The notes: generated from the letters alone by a model not told the origin. 45,787 nt of DNA from a bacterium (GCA_028713675.1 JAQTNV010000027.1:1-45787), one strand, 5' to 3'; shown: positions 15,576 to 23,284, numbered from the stretch's first letter. Numbers and translations are program-made.

Positions 15576-16398
15576 CTGATTGTTTCGGCGCCTGCTTGGC
15601 CACTTCGGCCACGTCGGCCGCGGGAAGGATCACGGGAATGATCCCCATCCCGCTGGCCCCGCCCAGGATGTTGGACATCCCGCCGCCCGGTGTCACGAAG
15701 ATGCGCAGGGTCAGGATCCCGATGACCTTTCCCTCCTGGGTGAAAATCGGCGCGCCCAAGCCGGTTTCGTCAACGTAAAAATCCGGGATGAAAAAAGTCC
15801 GGGGTTTTTTCATGATGGACTGGATCCGGAGCAGCGAGACGGAAGGGGAATAGCCGGCGACTTTTCCCAGGCGGGTCAGGACGAAGACAGGATCGAGAAT
15901 ATCCGGGGCCGCGTTCTGCGCGAGGTCCAGCGCGGGCAGGGGTTTTTCGGGTTTCGCGGTCGGGCGGATGAAGGTCAGGTCCAGGTCCTTGTCCCGCAGG
16001 ATGACCTGGGCCGGGACCTCCTTGCCGTCGGGGAGAACCATTTTCAGGTCGGAGAGTTCGCTTTCATAGTTGGAGTGGGGCGAATCTTCGCCCCGGCCCT
16101 GGGCTTCGCTGAACAGGTTGGCGATCCGGGTCGGGTCGGTAACGGAGAGGGGCAGGACCGCGAGGCCGGAGGGATCGATGACCGTGGCGATGGCTTCGGT
16201 TTTGTTTTCGGCCTTGTTCGCCTCGCGGCCTTCGACCACCATCCGCACGCGGTTGACGATTTTTACGGTGACCACGACATCCTGCCATTTTTTCTGGATT
16301 TTTTTCCCGGCGTCGGCTTCCTGGTCGGAAAACCCAGTGCCGGATGCAAGTGGAAGGCAGATGCAAGTGATTAAGAGAATAAAGAATATTTTTTTCAT
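15559..16398 (-). CDS. Catalytically degenerate HtrA/trypsin-like exported protein
   Basis: A signal peptide (MKKIFFILLITCICLPLASGTGF) is followed by a trypsin-like double-barrel pattern. ATVIDPSGLAVLPLSV sits where HtrA has the TNxHV histidine block, DKDLDLTFIRP matches the Asp block, and VDETGLGAPIFTQEGKVIGIL matches GNSGGP...G.VIGI. The His and Ser are replaced, so it should be proteolytically dead and may act as a scaffold or binding protein. No PDZ domain is apparent. It lies 162 nt downstream of the active HtrA gene on the same strand, suggesting a functional pair. Confidence 0.75.
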   Translation of the reverse strand: MKKIFFILLITCICLPLASGTGFSDQEADAGKKIQKKWQDVVVTVKIVNRVRMVVEGREANKAENKTEAIATVIDPSGLAVLPLSVTDPTRIANLFSEAQGRGEDSPHSNYESELSDLKMVLPDGKEVPAQVILRDKDLDLTFIRPTAKPEKPLPALDLAQNAAPDILDPVFVLTRLGKVAGYSPSVSLLRIQSIMKKPRTFFIPDFYVDETGLGAPIFTQEGKVIGILTLRIFVTPGGGMSNILGGASGMGIIPVILPAADVAEVAKQAPKQSEKSLP

Positions 16399-16420
16399 CT
16401 TTCCCCCCTCTGAATTTCTG

Positions 16421-16490
16421 TCATTCCGGGCTCCGACCCGGAATCCAGCACTTTAAAAGTTTCTGGATCCCGGCTTTCGCCGGGATGACG
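16421..16490. repeat. Inverted pair of CATTCCGGG...CCCGGAATCCAG dispersed palindromes
   Basis: GTCATTCCGGGCTCCGACCCGGAATCC and CTGGATCCCGGCTTTCGCCGGGATGAC face each other around a short spacer, between the two protease-like genes. Confidence 0.6.
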
Positions 16491-16560
16491 AAAGAAAATA
16501 TGGGATGACATATAAATAATATGAAATGCCGTAAAAATAATACCCCCGAATACTACTGAA

Positions 16561-18657
16561 TTATTTTTTATCCTTTATATTATCCGGCCAGCTTGGCTCC
16601 AGTTCAATGAAGGTGGTGTGGATTCCCCGCTTGACCTCGAGGACCACCCGCCGCGGCTTATCCGCGTTGATTTTTTTCATGACTTCGGTAAAGGCGTCGA
16701 CATCAGAGATCTCCCGGCCGTCCACCGCCAGAATGAGATCGCCCACCGCCATGTGGGCCAGCGCGGCCCAGCCGCCGCTCCCCACCTCTTCCACCAGGGT
16801 CCCCGGCTGGTTTTCGGGCCAGCCCTCATTCACGATGTCGAGATAAGAGATGTCGCGGACGCTGAATTCAAAATTTTCGTCTTTGTATTTCTTCATCTCG
16901 CGGGACAGGCGGGGAGATTCCCCCAGGGTGAGGGACACGTCCATTTCCTGGTTGTCGCGGAGGATGCCGAGCTTGACCTCCGATCCGATCTTGTATTGCC
17001 GGATCAGGTTGGGCAGGACCTCGATGTCTTCCGGCTCGGAAACGGCGAGTTTTTCACCGTCCAGTTTCAGGATCAGGTCGCCGACCTGGAGGTTGTTTTT
17101 CGTCTTGGTGGGGTAAACCTGGGTGACCCGCACCCCGGTCCGGTCCTTCAGGTTGAGCCCTTCGACGATCTCGCGGGTCAGGACCTGAAAAGCCACCGGC
17201 AGCCAGGCCTTGCGGGCCTCCATTCCCTGGTCTTCGGTTTTTTTCGCCCCCACCTTGACCAGGGTCAGGTATTGCTCCTGTTTTCTTTCAAAGGTGACCA
17301 GGGTCGGCACCGGATCGGTGTGGCCCGCGGTGATCTCGTCGGTCAATTTGAGAAAGGCTTCCAGGTTCTTAACCGGCCGGTTGTTCACCTCCACGATCAC
17401 ATCCAGGGGGAGAAGCCGGGTGGCCGCCTGCCCGGAGGGGCCCCCGGGGCTGATGCTCGTGACCAGAACCCCCTCGGAATTTTTTCTCTTCATTTCCTTG
17501 GCGATCAGGAGGGAAAGGTTGTGAGCGGTGATTCCCCAGGGCTTGATTTCCTGGGTCTTGGGCCGCAGGTATTCCCTTTCCCGGGGAGTGACCTTGAGGG
17601 TAAGTTCCTTCCCTTCCCGCCTGACCACCGCAGTCACTTCCCGGTCCACGGGAAAGTTCAACAGGATCTGGTTGAGCAGCGGCAGCTGCTCGGCGAAGCG
17701 GACGTTGGTCTCCTGGCCGGCGACCCGCACCAGGATATCGCCCGCCTGGAAACCGGCCTTCTCGGCCGGGGAGCCCTCGATGGTGCCGCTGACCAGGACC
17801 CCTTTCGCCTCGGGGGAGGATTTGAGCAGGGGCTGGAGGTCGAGGCCGAACCAGGACCGGACCACCTTGCCGTTCTTGATGATCTTGTCGGCGATCTCTT
17901 TGACGAGGTTGCCCGGGATGGCTCCGCTGAGCCCCAACGAGATCTCGTTGATCCCGACGATCTCGCCTTTCATGTTGATCAGGGGCCCGCCGGAGTTGCC
18001 GCCGTAAATGGCGGCATCGTGGCCGATCCAGCGGACGATGGATCCCACCTCTTCGCCGTCCAGGGTGAATTTGAAGGGCCAGAAAAGCTCCGGCATGACC
18101 AGCTCGGTGTTGCTGACGATCCCCAGGGTTACCGATTGGGACAGGGCGTAGGGGCTGCCCAGGGCCAGGACATAATCGCCGACCTGCAGGCGGGCGGAAT
18201 CGCCAAACCCGGCCGCGGGGAATTCCTTTTTGCCGTCCGGGTGCAGCTTGAGGACCGAAATGTCGGTCAGCGGGTCGGTTCCGACCAGTTCGGCCTCGAC
18301 TTCTTCCTTATTGAATAAAGTGCAAACCAACTGCTTGGATTGGCCCGCGACGTGGTGATTGGTGACCACATACCCGTCCTTGCTGATGATGACGCCGCTG
18401 CCGGAGGCCTCATGTTTGTTCTCCCGGCCCTGGTCATAAAAAGCCATGACCACGTGAATCCGGACCACGGCGGGCTTCACCCCGGCCACCGCCTCGTCGA
18501 CCGCCCGGCGGACGGCTTCCGGGACGTTCAGGCTTCCGGATGACGACGCGGCCCCTTTGGTCGATTCACCCCGGGCGCCGGGGATCCCCAGGGCGAAAAG
18601 AGTCAAGATGAAAATCAGGGCGGTTAATGGCCGGCAAAATAAATTCGCGGGTTTCAC
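16561..18657 (-). CDS. HtrA/DegP-type serine protease with multiple PDZ domains
   Basis: A signal peptide (to about residue 30) leads into a trypsin domain with the intact triad: His102 (VTNHHVAG), Asp132 (LTDISVLKL) and Ser222 (YGGNSGGPL). At least three PDZ-like segments follow: near 270-350 (GVLVSGTIEGSPAEKAGFQAGD), 370-450 (GVLVTSISPGGPSGQAATRL) and 500-580 (GVRVTQVYPTKTKNNLQVGD). A fourth is at the C terminus (GWAALAHMAVGDLILAVDGREI). At 698 residues it is longer than DegP (about 450) and resembles multi-PDZ HtrA forms. It is a predicted periplasmic quality-control protease. The GTG start is supported by AAAGGAGG 7 nt upstream. Confidence 0.92.
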   Translation of the reverse strand: MKPANLFCRPLTALIFILTLFALGIPGARGESTKGAASSSGSLNVPEAVRRAVDEAVAGVKPAVVRIHVVMAFYDQGRENKHEASGSGVIISKDGYVVTNHHVAGQSKQLVCTLFNKEEVEAELVGTDPLTDISVLKLHPDGKKEFPAAGFGDSARLQVGDYVLALGSPYALSQSVTLGIVSNTELVMPELFWPFKFTLDGEEVGSIVRWIGHDAAIYGGNSGGPLINMKGEIVGINEISLGLSGAIPGNLVKEIADKIIKNGKVVRSWFGLDLQPLLKSSPEAKGVLVSGTIEGSPAEKAGFQAGDILVRVAGQETNVRFAEQLPLLNQILLNFPVDREVTAVVRREGKELTLKVTPREREYLRPKTQEIKPWGITAHNLSLLIAKEMKRKNSEGVLVTSISPGGPSGQAATRLLPLDVIVEVNNRPVKNLEAFLKLTDEITAGHTDPVPTLVTFERKQEQYLTLVKVGAKKTEDQGMEARKAWLPVAFQVLTREIVEGLNLKDRTGVRVTQVYPTKTKNNLQVGDLILKLDGEKLAVSEPEDIEVLPNLIRQYKIGSEVKLGILRDNQEMDVSLTLGESPRLSREMKKYKDENFEFSVRDISYLDIVNEGWPENQPGTLVEEVGSGGWAALAHMAVGDLILAVDGREISDVDAFTEVMKKINADKPRRVVLEVKRGIHTTFIELEPSWPDNIKDKK

Positions 18658-18856
18658 GCAAAAGCCTCCTTTTCTAACTGGAAATTCAGGGAGTTATTAT
18701 AGCAGGATGTTTTTACGTAAACCCGATTAATACGTGATGTTGGGTGTCAGGTCAAAAGTCATGGGTCATGGGCGGGAGACAAATGACCGGAGCACCAGCG
18801 TTCCAGAAACAAAAGACTGAAAATCTTTGTCATCCTGAGCCATTTTCTTTTTGTCA
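18658..18856. other. Non-coding gap upstream of the HtrA gene
   Basis: No supported gene. AT-rich sequence just upstream of the GTG (18690-18735) may hold the HtrA promoter, but no clear -35/-10 pair is convincing. GGGTCATGGGTCATGGG-type word repeats follow. Confidence 0.4.
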
Positions 18857-19052
18857 TTCTGAGCGCAGCGAAGAATCTCGCTTTTTCTTCTCACGGTAAG
18901 CTTTTTTCTTTTTTGGGGGGTAGGTTTCGCTCTTCTTAAAAAGGTAGACGGAAGACGGTAAACGGTAGACGAGGAGAAAAATCAATTAATTTATAAAACA
19001 TATGAAACCTCTCTCTTCTCCCATCTTACGTCTCACGATGTTTTATGTCGCG
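18857..19052. repeat. Long inverted repeat, left arm
   Basis: The stretch from about 18905 to 19052 is nearly the reverse complement of about 21118-21270, at roughly 90 percent identity by eye. Shared landmarks are TTTCGCTCTTCTTAAAAAG, a GGAAGACGGTAAACGGT heptamer stretch, GAGGAGAAAAATCAATTAA, and CATCTTACGTCTCACGATG. The outer end carries a GAAGAATCTCGCTTTTTC element also echoed on the right arm. Confidence 0.8.
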
Positions 19053-19059
19053 ATAACCT

Positions 19060-19135
19060 ACCCCCCCTCCGGGCTGTAGGCCCCTACCCTCCGGCCTGTA
19101 AGACCTACAGGCTGGAAGCGGGGCCGGAAGCCGGG
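19060..19135. repeat. GGCCTGTAAG...CTACAGGCTGGAAGCGGGG repeat
   Basis: A GC-rich repeat with internal GGGCTGTAGG and CCTGTAAGACCTACAGG hairpins. A related copy is at about 33146-33240 (CGGCCTGTAAGCCCTACGGG). Confidence 0.55.
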
Positions 19136-19245
19136 CTTTTGGTAAAACCTTTAATCTTTAAACTTTCAGTTCTTTGCCTTGTGTCCTATGTCTTATGTCC
19201 TTTGCTCTTTGCGACCGATCCCACCGTAATTCTGAAAAAATAAAA

Positions 19246-19264
19246 ACCGGGCGTTCCGCCCGGT
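19246..19264 (-). terminator. Rho-independent terminator downstream of the Ig-like lipoprotein gene
   Basis: An 8-bp stem ACCGGGCG-TTC-CGCCCGGT is followed on the minus strand by TTTTTATTTTTTC. On the plus strand CTTTTCT follows, so it may work in both directions. Confidence 0.8.
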
Positions 19265-19322
19265 CTTTTCTGCAGCCTTGAACTGTGAACGTTGAACCTC
19301 TTAACCTTTTATTTCTAGTCTC

Positions 19323-19673
19323 CTAAGTAGCAATGGACCAGACGTAAAATTCCGGGGTGGGGTCCGGTATATTGCCGGAATTCAGGGCCCTGACCTTGAA
19401 GCTGTGGGAACCGTTAGCCAGACCGGGGTAAACGGCGGGGGAGGTGCAGGGCGACCATATATCCGAGTCCATTCGGCATTCGAAATCGCAGTCACTCAAA
19501 TCGCATTGGAATTCAAAGGTCGCGGTGGACGAATTGCTGGGGTTGGAGGGCTTGGCGGTAAGGGTGGTTTCCGGCATGGTGGTGTCCGTCGCGGTCCCGC
19601 ATCCCCAGGGACCGGCCGCGGCCGGAAAAAGTGCCGTGATCAAGGCGAAAATTTTCAACCAATTCAGGTTCAT
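19323..19673 (-). CDS. Small lipoprotein with one bacterial Ig-like domain
   Basis: The 116-residue protein has a signal segment ending in a lipobox-like AGPWGC (Cys25). One domain follows: PETTLTAKPSNPSNSSTATFEF, then CDFECRMDSDIWSPCTSPAVYPGLANGSHSFKVRALN, and a PTPEFYVWSI end. This is the FECxLDxxxxxxCTSPxxYxxLxxGxHTFxVRAxD pattern of Ig-like repeats usually found in tandem on large surface proteins. Here it is a single unit on its own anchor. Its terminator lies about 60 nt downstream. Confidence 0.8.
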   Translation of the reverse strand: MNLNWLKIFALITALFPAAAGPWGCGTATDTTMPETTLTAKPSNPSNSSTATFEFQCDLSDCDFECRMDSDIWSPCTSPAVYPGLANGSHSFKVRALNSGNIPDPTPEFYVWSIAT

Positions 19674-19834
19674 AAAGGTTTGGATGATTTATATGATATT
19701 TTACAAAAAAAATGTGACGATGACAACAAGAAGGCTGGAAAGCGAAAAAGCTAGTAGGCAGTAAGCAGCAAAACAAGGTGGTTAGGCTGCTTGGTGGTTA
19801 GGTGGTTCGAAAATAACGAACTTGACGATCCTAA

Positions 19835-19876
19835 CTCCATGCTCTTTGCCCATGACCCATGACCTACGACCTACCA
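19835..19876 (-). repeat. Six-unit heptamer array after the HicB gene
   Basis: Units in plus reading are CTCCATG, CTCTTTG, CCCATGA twice, CCTACGA and CCTACCA. The array ends 16 nt from the HicB stop. Confidence 0.75.
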
Positions 19877-19892
19877 CCTTGTTTGTGGTCGA

Positions 19893-20090
19893 TTATATTG
19901 AGGCCGGCTTGGGCTTGGCTTCCTTGACGCGGGCCTGGTTGTTGTAGCTTTCCAGGTACGCTTCCACCGCTTCGATCAGGCCGGCCTTGGCTTCCTCCTC
20001 GGTTTCGCCCTGGCAGGCGATCCCGAGCTCCATGCAGCGGGCGATATAGCATCTGTCCCGCTTAATGACGACAACGTTAAACTCTTTCAT
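19893..20090 (-). CDS. HicB-like antitoxin-type protein (orphan)
   Basis: The 65-residue protein reads MKEFNVVVIKRDRCYIARCMELGIACQGETEEEAKAGLIEAVEAYLESY, the partial RNase-H-like fold of HicB antitoxins (YIARCPELG..TQGETxEEAxxNLxEA). The start at 20090 has GGGGAGG about 8 nt upstream; an earlier ATG at 20111 adds seven residues. HicB partners a HicA toxin, but no HicA reading frame lies on either side. There is also no C-terminal DNA-binding domain. It may be a solitary antitoxin or a housekeeping UPF0150 protein. Confidence 0.82.
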   Translation of the reverse strand: MKEFNVVVIKRDRCYIARCMELGIACQGETEEEAKAGLIEAVEAYLESYNNQARVKEAKPKPASI

Positions 20091-20160
20091 GATGCTGGCC
20101 TCCCCCCTCATTCTCTCTTCTTTCCCCCCTGGAGAATGGGCCTGGAAAATATGATCCCTT

Positions 20161-20270
20161 TTAATTCTTTCCGCTTAAATAATCAATCATCGGTTCCGTG
20201 ACCAAAGGCACCAGCTCTTTGATCATGTGGGGCATCAGGTTGCCCATTACCCCGGGCCGATAAAATCCCC
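20161..20270 (-). pseudogene. Possible short gene remnant (about 28-36 codons)
   Basis: On the minus strand an open frame from ATG 20247 encodes MGNLMPHMIKELVPLVTEPM and a short IDYLSGKN tail, protein-like in composition. There is no ribosome site and the frame closes 9 codons upstream. It looks like the C-terminal end of a lost gene, squeezed between HicB and the FmdB terminator. Confidence 0.3.
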
Positions 20271-20280
20271 TCTAAAAAAC

Positions 20281-20303
20281 AAGGACGGCACACGGCCGTC
20301 CTT
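20281..20303 (-). terminator. Rho-independent terminator of the FmdB-like gene
   Basis: A 9-bp stem AAGGACGGC-ACACG-GCCGTCCTT is followed by GTTTTTTAG on the minus strand, 13 nt after the FmdB-like stop codon at 20316. Confidence 0.85.
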
Positions 20304-20315
20304 TTGTTTTTAGCC

Positions 20316-20531
20316 TCAGCCAATTTTCATCTTGGGCGGGCTGGGCTTGGTACCCCCGCCGCATCCGCATCCGCAGGCGCTCCCCCCGCCGGGGCTGGTG
20401 GCGGAGAGCTTCCGCTCCGGTTTTTCCGTCCCGCACTTGGGGCACTTCAGATCGTCGTCATCGTCGCCGATCCGCCGGAACTGCTCGAACTCGCTTCCGC
20501 ACTTACCGCATTTGTATTCATAGATAGGCAT
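20316..20531 (-). CDS. FmdB-family zinc-ribbon protein
   Basis: The 71-residue protein starts MPIYEYKCGKCGSEFEQF, the family hallmark. Two CxxC pairs (Cys8/Cys11 and Cys30/Cys33) form a zinc ribbon. The Gly/Cys-rich tail (GGGSACGCGCGGG) is typical of the FmdB/CxxC_CxxC_SSSS family. The original member was named for regulation of formamide/acetamide use, but the general function is unclear. ATG 20531 has GGAGGG 4 nt upstream. A strong terminator follows. Confidence 0.92.
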   Translation of the reverse strand: MPIYEYKCGKCGSEFEQFRRIGDDDDDLKCPKCGTEKPERKLSATSPGGGSACGCGCGGGTKPSPPKMKIG

Positions 20532-20560
20532 GTTTCCCTCCTTCCTTGTTTCTTAACTGT

Positions 20561-20626
20561 TGGGTCTTGGGTTATGGGTCATGGGTGTTGGGTTAAAACC
20601 TATGACCTATCACCCATCACCTATGA
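20561..20626. repeat. Facing heptamer arrays between ArsR and FmdB genes
   Basis: Five TGGGTxx units (20561-20595) face four CCTATGA/CCTATCA units (20599-20626). The two arms are partly complementary and could fold as one hairpin. The right arm ends 5 nt from the ArsR stop. Confidence 0.75.
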
Positions 20627-20631
20627 CCTGT

Positions 20632-20928
20632 TTATTTACTGATCAATTTAACCAGTTCCACTATTTTAGGATCCACCACCTTATAACATTTCTGGGTACC
20701 CTTTTGTTCGGCCCGGAGGATCTTCTCCTTCCTTAATATAGCCAGGTGCTGGGAAACCGTGGACTGCGGCAGTCCCAGGCCCGCCTGAATTTTCTTTACA
20801 TTGCATTCATCCCGCAAGAGGCCCTCGACAATGCGCAGGCGGACCGGGTGGGCCAGGGACTTCAGTTTTTCGCTCCACTCGTGCAGCACCATTTCCTCCA
20901 TCATGTCCTTCGAACAATTTCCTTTCAT
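20632..20928 (-). CDS. ArsR-family winged-helix transcriptional regulator
   Basis: The 98-residue protein has the ArsR fold: LKSLAHPVRLRIVEGLL, CNVKKIQAGLGLPQSTVSQHL as the recognition helix-turn-helix, then ILRKEKILRAEQKGTQKCYKV as the wing. Cys residues at 5, 42 and 81 could serve as metal or redox ligands, with the Cys in DECNV at the alpha-3 position used by metal sensors. No obvious target operon is adjacent, but a strong promoter with an overlapping dyad precedes it, so autoregulation is likely. Confidence 0.92.
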   Translation of the reverse strand: MKGNCSKDMMEEMVLHEWSEKLKSLAHPVRLRIVEGLLRDECNVKKIQAGLGLPQSTVSQHLAILRKEKILRAEQKGTQKCYKVVDPKIVELVKLISK

Positions 20929-20939
20929 CGTATTATCTA

Positions 20940-20953
20940 AATATCTCTATATT
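20940..20953 (-). promoter_or_regulatory. Candidate ArsR operator dyad
   Basis: AATAT-AGAG-ATATT is a perfect 5-bp-arm dyad between the -10 box and the start codon, covering the expected transcription start. Position and AT-rich dyad form suit ArsR-family autorepression. Confidence 0.5.
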
Positions 20954-20955
20954 CA

Positions 20956-20983
20956 ATTATAACGATGAATGAGATTAAGTCAA
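20956..20983 (-). promoter_or_regulatory. Sigma70-type promoter of the ArsR gene
   Basis: TTGACT (20983-20978) and a consensus TATAAT (20961-20956) are separated by 16 bp, about 28 nt upstream of the ArsR ATG. It is the best promoter match in the window. Confidence 0.8.
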
Positions 20984-21117
20984 GCTTTAATGGCTAGGGG
21001 CATAGGGCATAGGGCAAGGAGCAGGGCGCAGGAGGTTTTTCATTGTTTTTAAGGAAGCCGGGGGGTTGGTTCTTCCTTCGACCCCGATGGGGGCTCAGGA
21101 CGAGAACCCCAGAGGGG

Positions 21118-21330
21118 CGCGACATAAAACATCGTGAGACGTAAGATGGGAGAAGTGAGAGGTTTTATATATTTGATAAATTAATTGATTTTTCTCCTCG
21201 TCCACCGTTTACCGTCTTCCGTCTACCCTTTTTAAGAAGAGCGAAACCGGCCCCCCCAAATAAAGAAAATAAATGCAAACGAAAAACGAGATTGCCGCGC
21301 CCCGCCAGAGGCGGGACTCGCAATGACAAC
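21118..21330. repeat. Long inverted repeat, right arm
   Basis: This is the reverse-complement partner of 18857-19052. The inner boundary (GCGACATAAAACATCGTGAG) matches the inner boundary of the left arm. The outer 21290-21330 part holds a GAGATTGC...CGCAATGAC dispersed palindrome. About 2.07 kb with four genes lies between the arms. Confidence 0.8.
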
Positions 21331-21383
21331 CGGAAAATAAGAATGCCGGGAAGCAAGGAAGGAAAATACTTGGACGTTGCCCC

Positions 21384-21411
21384 GTCTACTGTCTACCGTC
21401 TACGGTCTACT
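21384..21411 (-). repeat. Four-unit heptamer array after the CrtC-like gene
   Basis: Units are GTCTACT, GTCTACC, GTCTACG and GTCTACT. It ends 5 nt from the stop codon at 21417. Confidence 0.8.
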
Positions 21412-21416
21412 ATTAA

Positions 21417-22439
21417 TTAGTTTTCCACTTTCCAGGGGCGGGGGAGCTCGGCGTAGCCGACCCCGGTCACCGGTTTGCCCTTGAAGGTCCCGGTGATCCG
21501 GGTATTCCCCTCCCAGAATGTGGTGATCGGGATGAAGGTGATGCTCGATTGGATTTCCTGGTCGTCGAAGAGGGCCTCGATGGTCAGGTCAATGTCGTTC
21601 TCCGGCTCAACCAGGTGCCAACGGGTGCCGTAGGTCCGCCCGCTGTGGGGGGAGGTCCAGGTTTTGAGCTTTTCCAGGGTGAAATCATGGGTGTTGAAAA
21701 GCTTTTCATCCGGGAAATAAATCGTCAGGTCACCGGATTCGGTCGATTCGTCCCGGTTCACGATATTCCAGAAGATCATCTCCGTATCGTTATCGAGCTG
21801 GGCCGAGAACCAGTCCCAGCCGCGGCTGATTTTGAAGCTTCCGAATTGGTGATCCATCCAGCCGATGCCCGCGACCGGGACGGTCACCCCCTCGATTTCG
21901 AGGTTGCCTTCCACCCGGAGGCGGGTCAGGGAGTAATAATAAGAGGTGTTGTCGGTCCAGCCGATCAGACCGTCGCCTCCGACCAGGAAGGGCGGTTTTT
22001 CGGAAACGATGTCGAACTTGACGGCGATATCGGCGCCGTATGATTCCAGTCTGTAGGTGGGAGGCTCGTCTCCGGTCCGCCACCAGTGGTCTTGGTCGCC
22101 CCAGCGGACATCCAGGCCGCCCACGGCGTAATCGGGGTTGCCGAGGTTGACGTCGTGATAAAAGCGGGCATTGCCGATGTCGGAGATGGAGACAATCCGG
22201 AGGGGCGGCCGGAAAAAGGCCACCATGGCTCCGTACTCGTGTCCGTCCGTTCCCTGCAGGGTGAAGTTCCCGTACCACCACTCGATCAGGTTATCGGGGT
22301 GGGAACCCTCGTCCGCCGGGAAACTTACCTGGGGCGGTCCATAGGGGAAGGGGTCGTCGCTGTTTGAACAACTGAAAGCATAGGGCCAGGAGCAAAGGGC
22401 CAGGAGTAAAAACCAAGGAAAATATCTTTTAGTTTTCAT
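21417..22439 (-). CDS. CrtC/AttH-like lipocalin-fold lipoprotein
   Basis: From ATG 22439 the 340-residue protein has a signal segment with a lipobox (WPYAFSC, near Cys24). It then has DEGSHPDNLIEWWYGNFTLQ, the conserved H...EWWY block, and VPVAGIGWMDHQFGSFK followed by GWDWFSAQLDNDTEM. This double-lipocalin family includes carotenoid 1,2-hydratase (CrtC) and AttH. No carotenoid genes are nearby, so hydratase activity is not claimed. The ATG overlaps the upstream stop (TAATG), so it is translationally coupled to the ferredoxin-like gene. Confidence 0.85.
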   Translation of the reverse strand: MKTKRYFPWFLLLALCSWPYAFSCSNSDDPFPYGPPQVSFPADEGSHPDNLIEWWYGNFTLQGTDGHEYGAMVAFFRPPLRIVSISDIGNARFYHDVNLGNPDYAVGGLDVRWGDQDHWWRTGDEPPTYRLESYGADIAVKFDIVSEKPPFLVGGDGLIGWTDNTSYYYSLTRLRVEGNLEIEGVTVPVAGIGWMDHQFGSFKISRGWDWFSAQLDNDTEMIFWNIVNRDESTESGDLTIYFPDEKLFNTHDFTLEKLKTWTSPHSGRTYGTRWHLVEPENDIDLTIEALFDDQEIQSSITFIPITTFWEGNTRITGTFKGKPVTGVGYAELPRPWKVEN

Positions 22440-23284
22440 TAGGACCAAGCCTGGGAATTTATCCGCCGGGATTCCTCTGAAAGACCGATCGGGCAGGCCC
22501 GCAGACATTCAAAACAATAATAAAAAATCCCGGTGTTCAGGTTCTGCCAGTATTCCCAGAACTCCGGGCTCCGGATCAGTTCTTTTTTCTTTTCGAGATC
22601 GGCTTTGACGATCTCGGTGGCGAAGCGGACCAGGCCCGGGAGACCGTGCTTGAGGATATTGGGGGCGCAGGCGAGGACATTGACCTTGCCGTCTTCGCCG
22701 ATGGCCTGGACCGGGCAGGCCTTGACGCATTTCATACAGTCGTTGCAGAGCCGCTCGGCATAGGGTTTGTCCGGGACCAGGGGGGCGTCGGTGAGGATTG
22801 TGACCAGGCGCACCCGGGGGCCGAATTCAGGCGTGAGGAGCAGACCGTTTATGCCGAGGTTGCCGAGGCCCGCCTCGACGGCGGTATGGCGGTGGGAGAC
22901 CTCGGCTTTCAGTCCCTGGGTTTCTTTCACCATCGGCACCGGCAAATGGGTAGGAATGGCCGCGCCCCGGAAACCGAGCTCATCGAGGCAGATGGTGAGA
23001 TCGTGGGCGATCCCGGTAAGCTTGGCGTACAGCCCCTGGGTGGAGAACTGGGCGATCCGGGGGTTTTCCCGGGAGGTCTCGAGAACGGAAGGAGGGATCC
23101 GGATCCCCGCGACGATCAGGGCGCTGGTGCCGGGGGGCGGGAGGATCTTCTCGATCCATTGATACTGTTCCGGGTATTTCTCCATCGCCCGGGAGCTGGC
23201 GATCCCGACCAGGTCCGCCCCGAGGGACAGGGTTTTTTGCTTGATTTTCTGGGTCAGCTCGCCGCTCGTCTTTTTCATGATCAT
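22439..23284 (-). CDS. QueG-like double [4Fe-4S] cluster protein
   Basis: The 281-residue protein has an N-terminal LGADLVGIASSRAMEKYP region and AVEAGLGNLGINGLLLTPEFGPRVRL, both shared with epoxyqueuosine reductase-like and reductive-dehalogenase-like enzymes. Two cluster motifs follow, CNDCMKCVKACPVQAI and, near the C terminus, CFECLRACPIG. It lacks the long C-terminal extension of genuine QueG, so a generic corrinoid/iron-sulfur reductase role is safer. It starts at ATG 23284 or 23278 and is coupled by TAATG to the CrtC-like lipoprotein. Confidence 0.85.
   Translation of the reverse strand: MIMKKTSGELTQKIKQKTLSLGADLVGIASSRAMEKYPEQYQWIEKILPPPGTSALIVAGIRIPPSVLETSRENPRIAQFSTQGLYAKLTGIAHDLTICLDELGFRGAAIPTHLPVPMVKETQGLKAEVSHRHTAVEAGLGNLGINGLLLTPEFGPRVRLVTILTDAPLVPDKPYAERLCNDCMKCVKACPVQAIGEDGKVNVLACAPNILKHGLPGLVRFATEIVKADLEKKKELIRSPEFWEYWQNLNTGIFYYCFECLRACPIGLSEESRRINSQAWS

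Noticed and set aside
16618..18318. 566-codon open frame on the plus strand opposite the HtrA gene
   Set aside because: It mirrors the HtrA codons (repeats of GDLVG, HPDQ-like, Asp/Gly/Gln-rich composition), has no ribosome site or recognisable domain, and the minus-strand gene has an intact catalytic triad. Similar shadows at 2246-3598, 8577-10001 and 11257-12363 were rejected for the same reason.
19404..19764. Plus-strand frames of 106-116 codons over the Ig-like lipoprotein
   Set aside because: They are antisense shadows; the minus-strand product has a signal, lipobox, recognised domain and terminator.
21417..22439. Carotenoid 1,2-hydratase function
   Set aside because: The fold family matches, but no carotenoid genes are near and the protein is a lipoprotein, so only family-level naming is justified.
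22439..23284. Assignment as true epoxyqueuosine reductase QueG
   Set aside because: Only the N-terminal reductase-like part and two ferredoxin motifs are present; length and the missing C-terminal region argue for a generic QueG-like protein.
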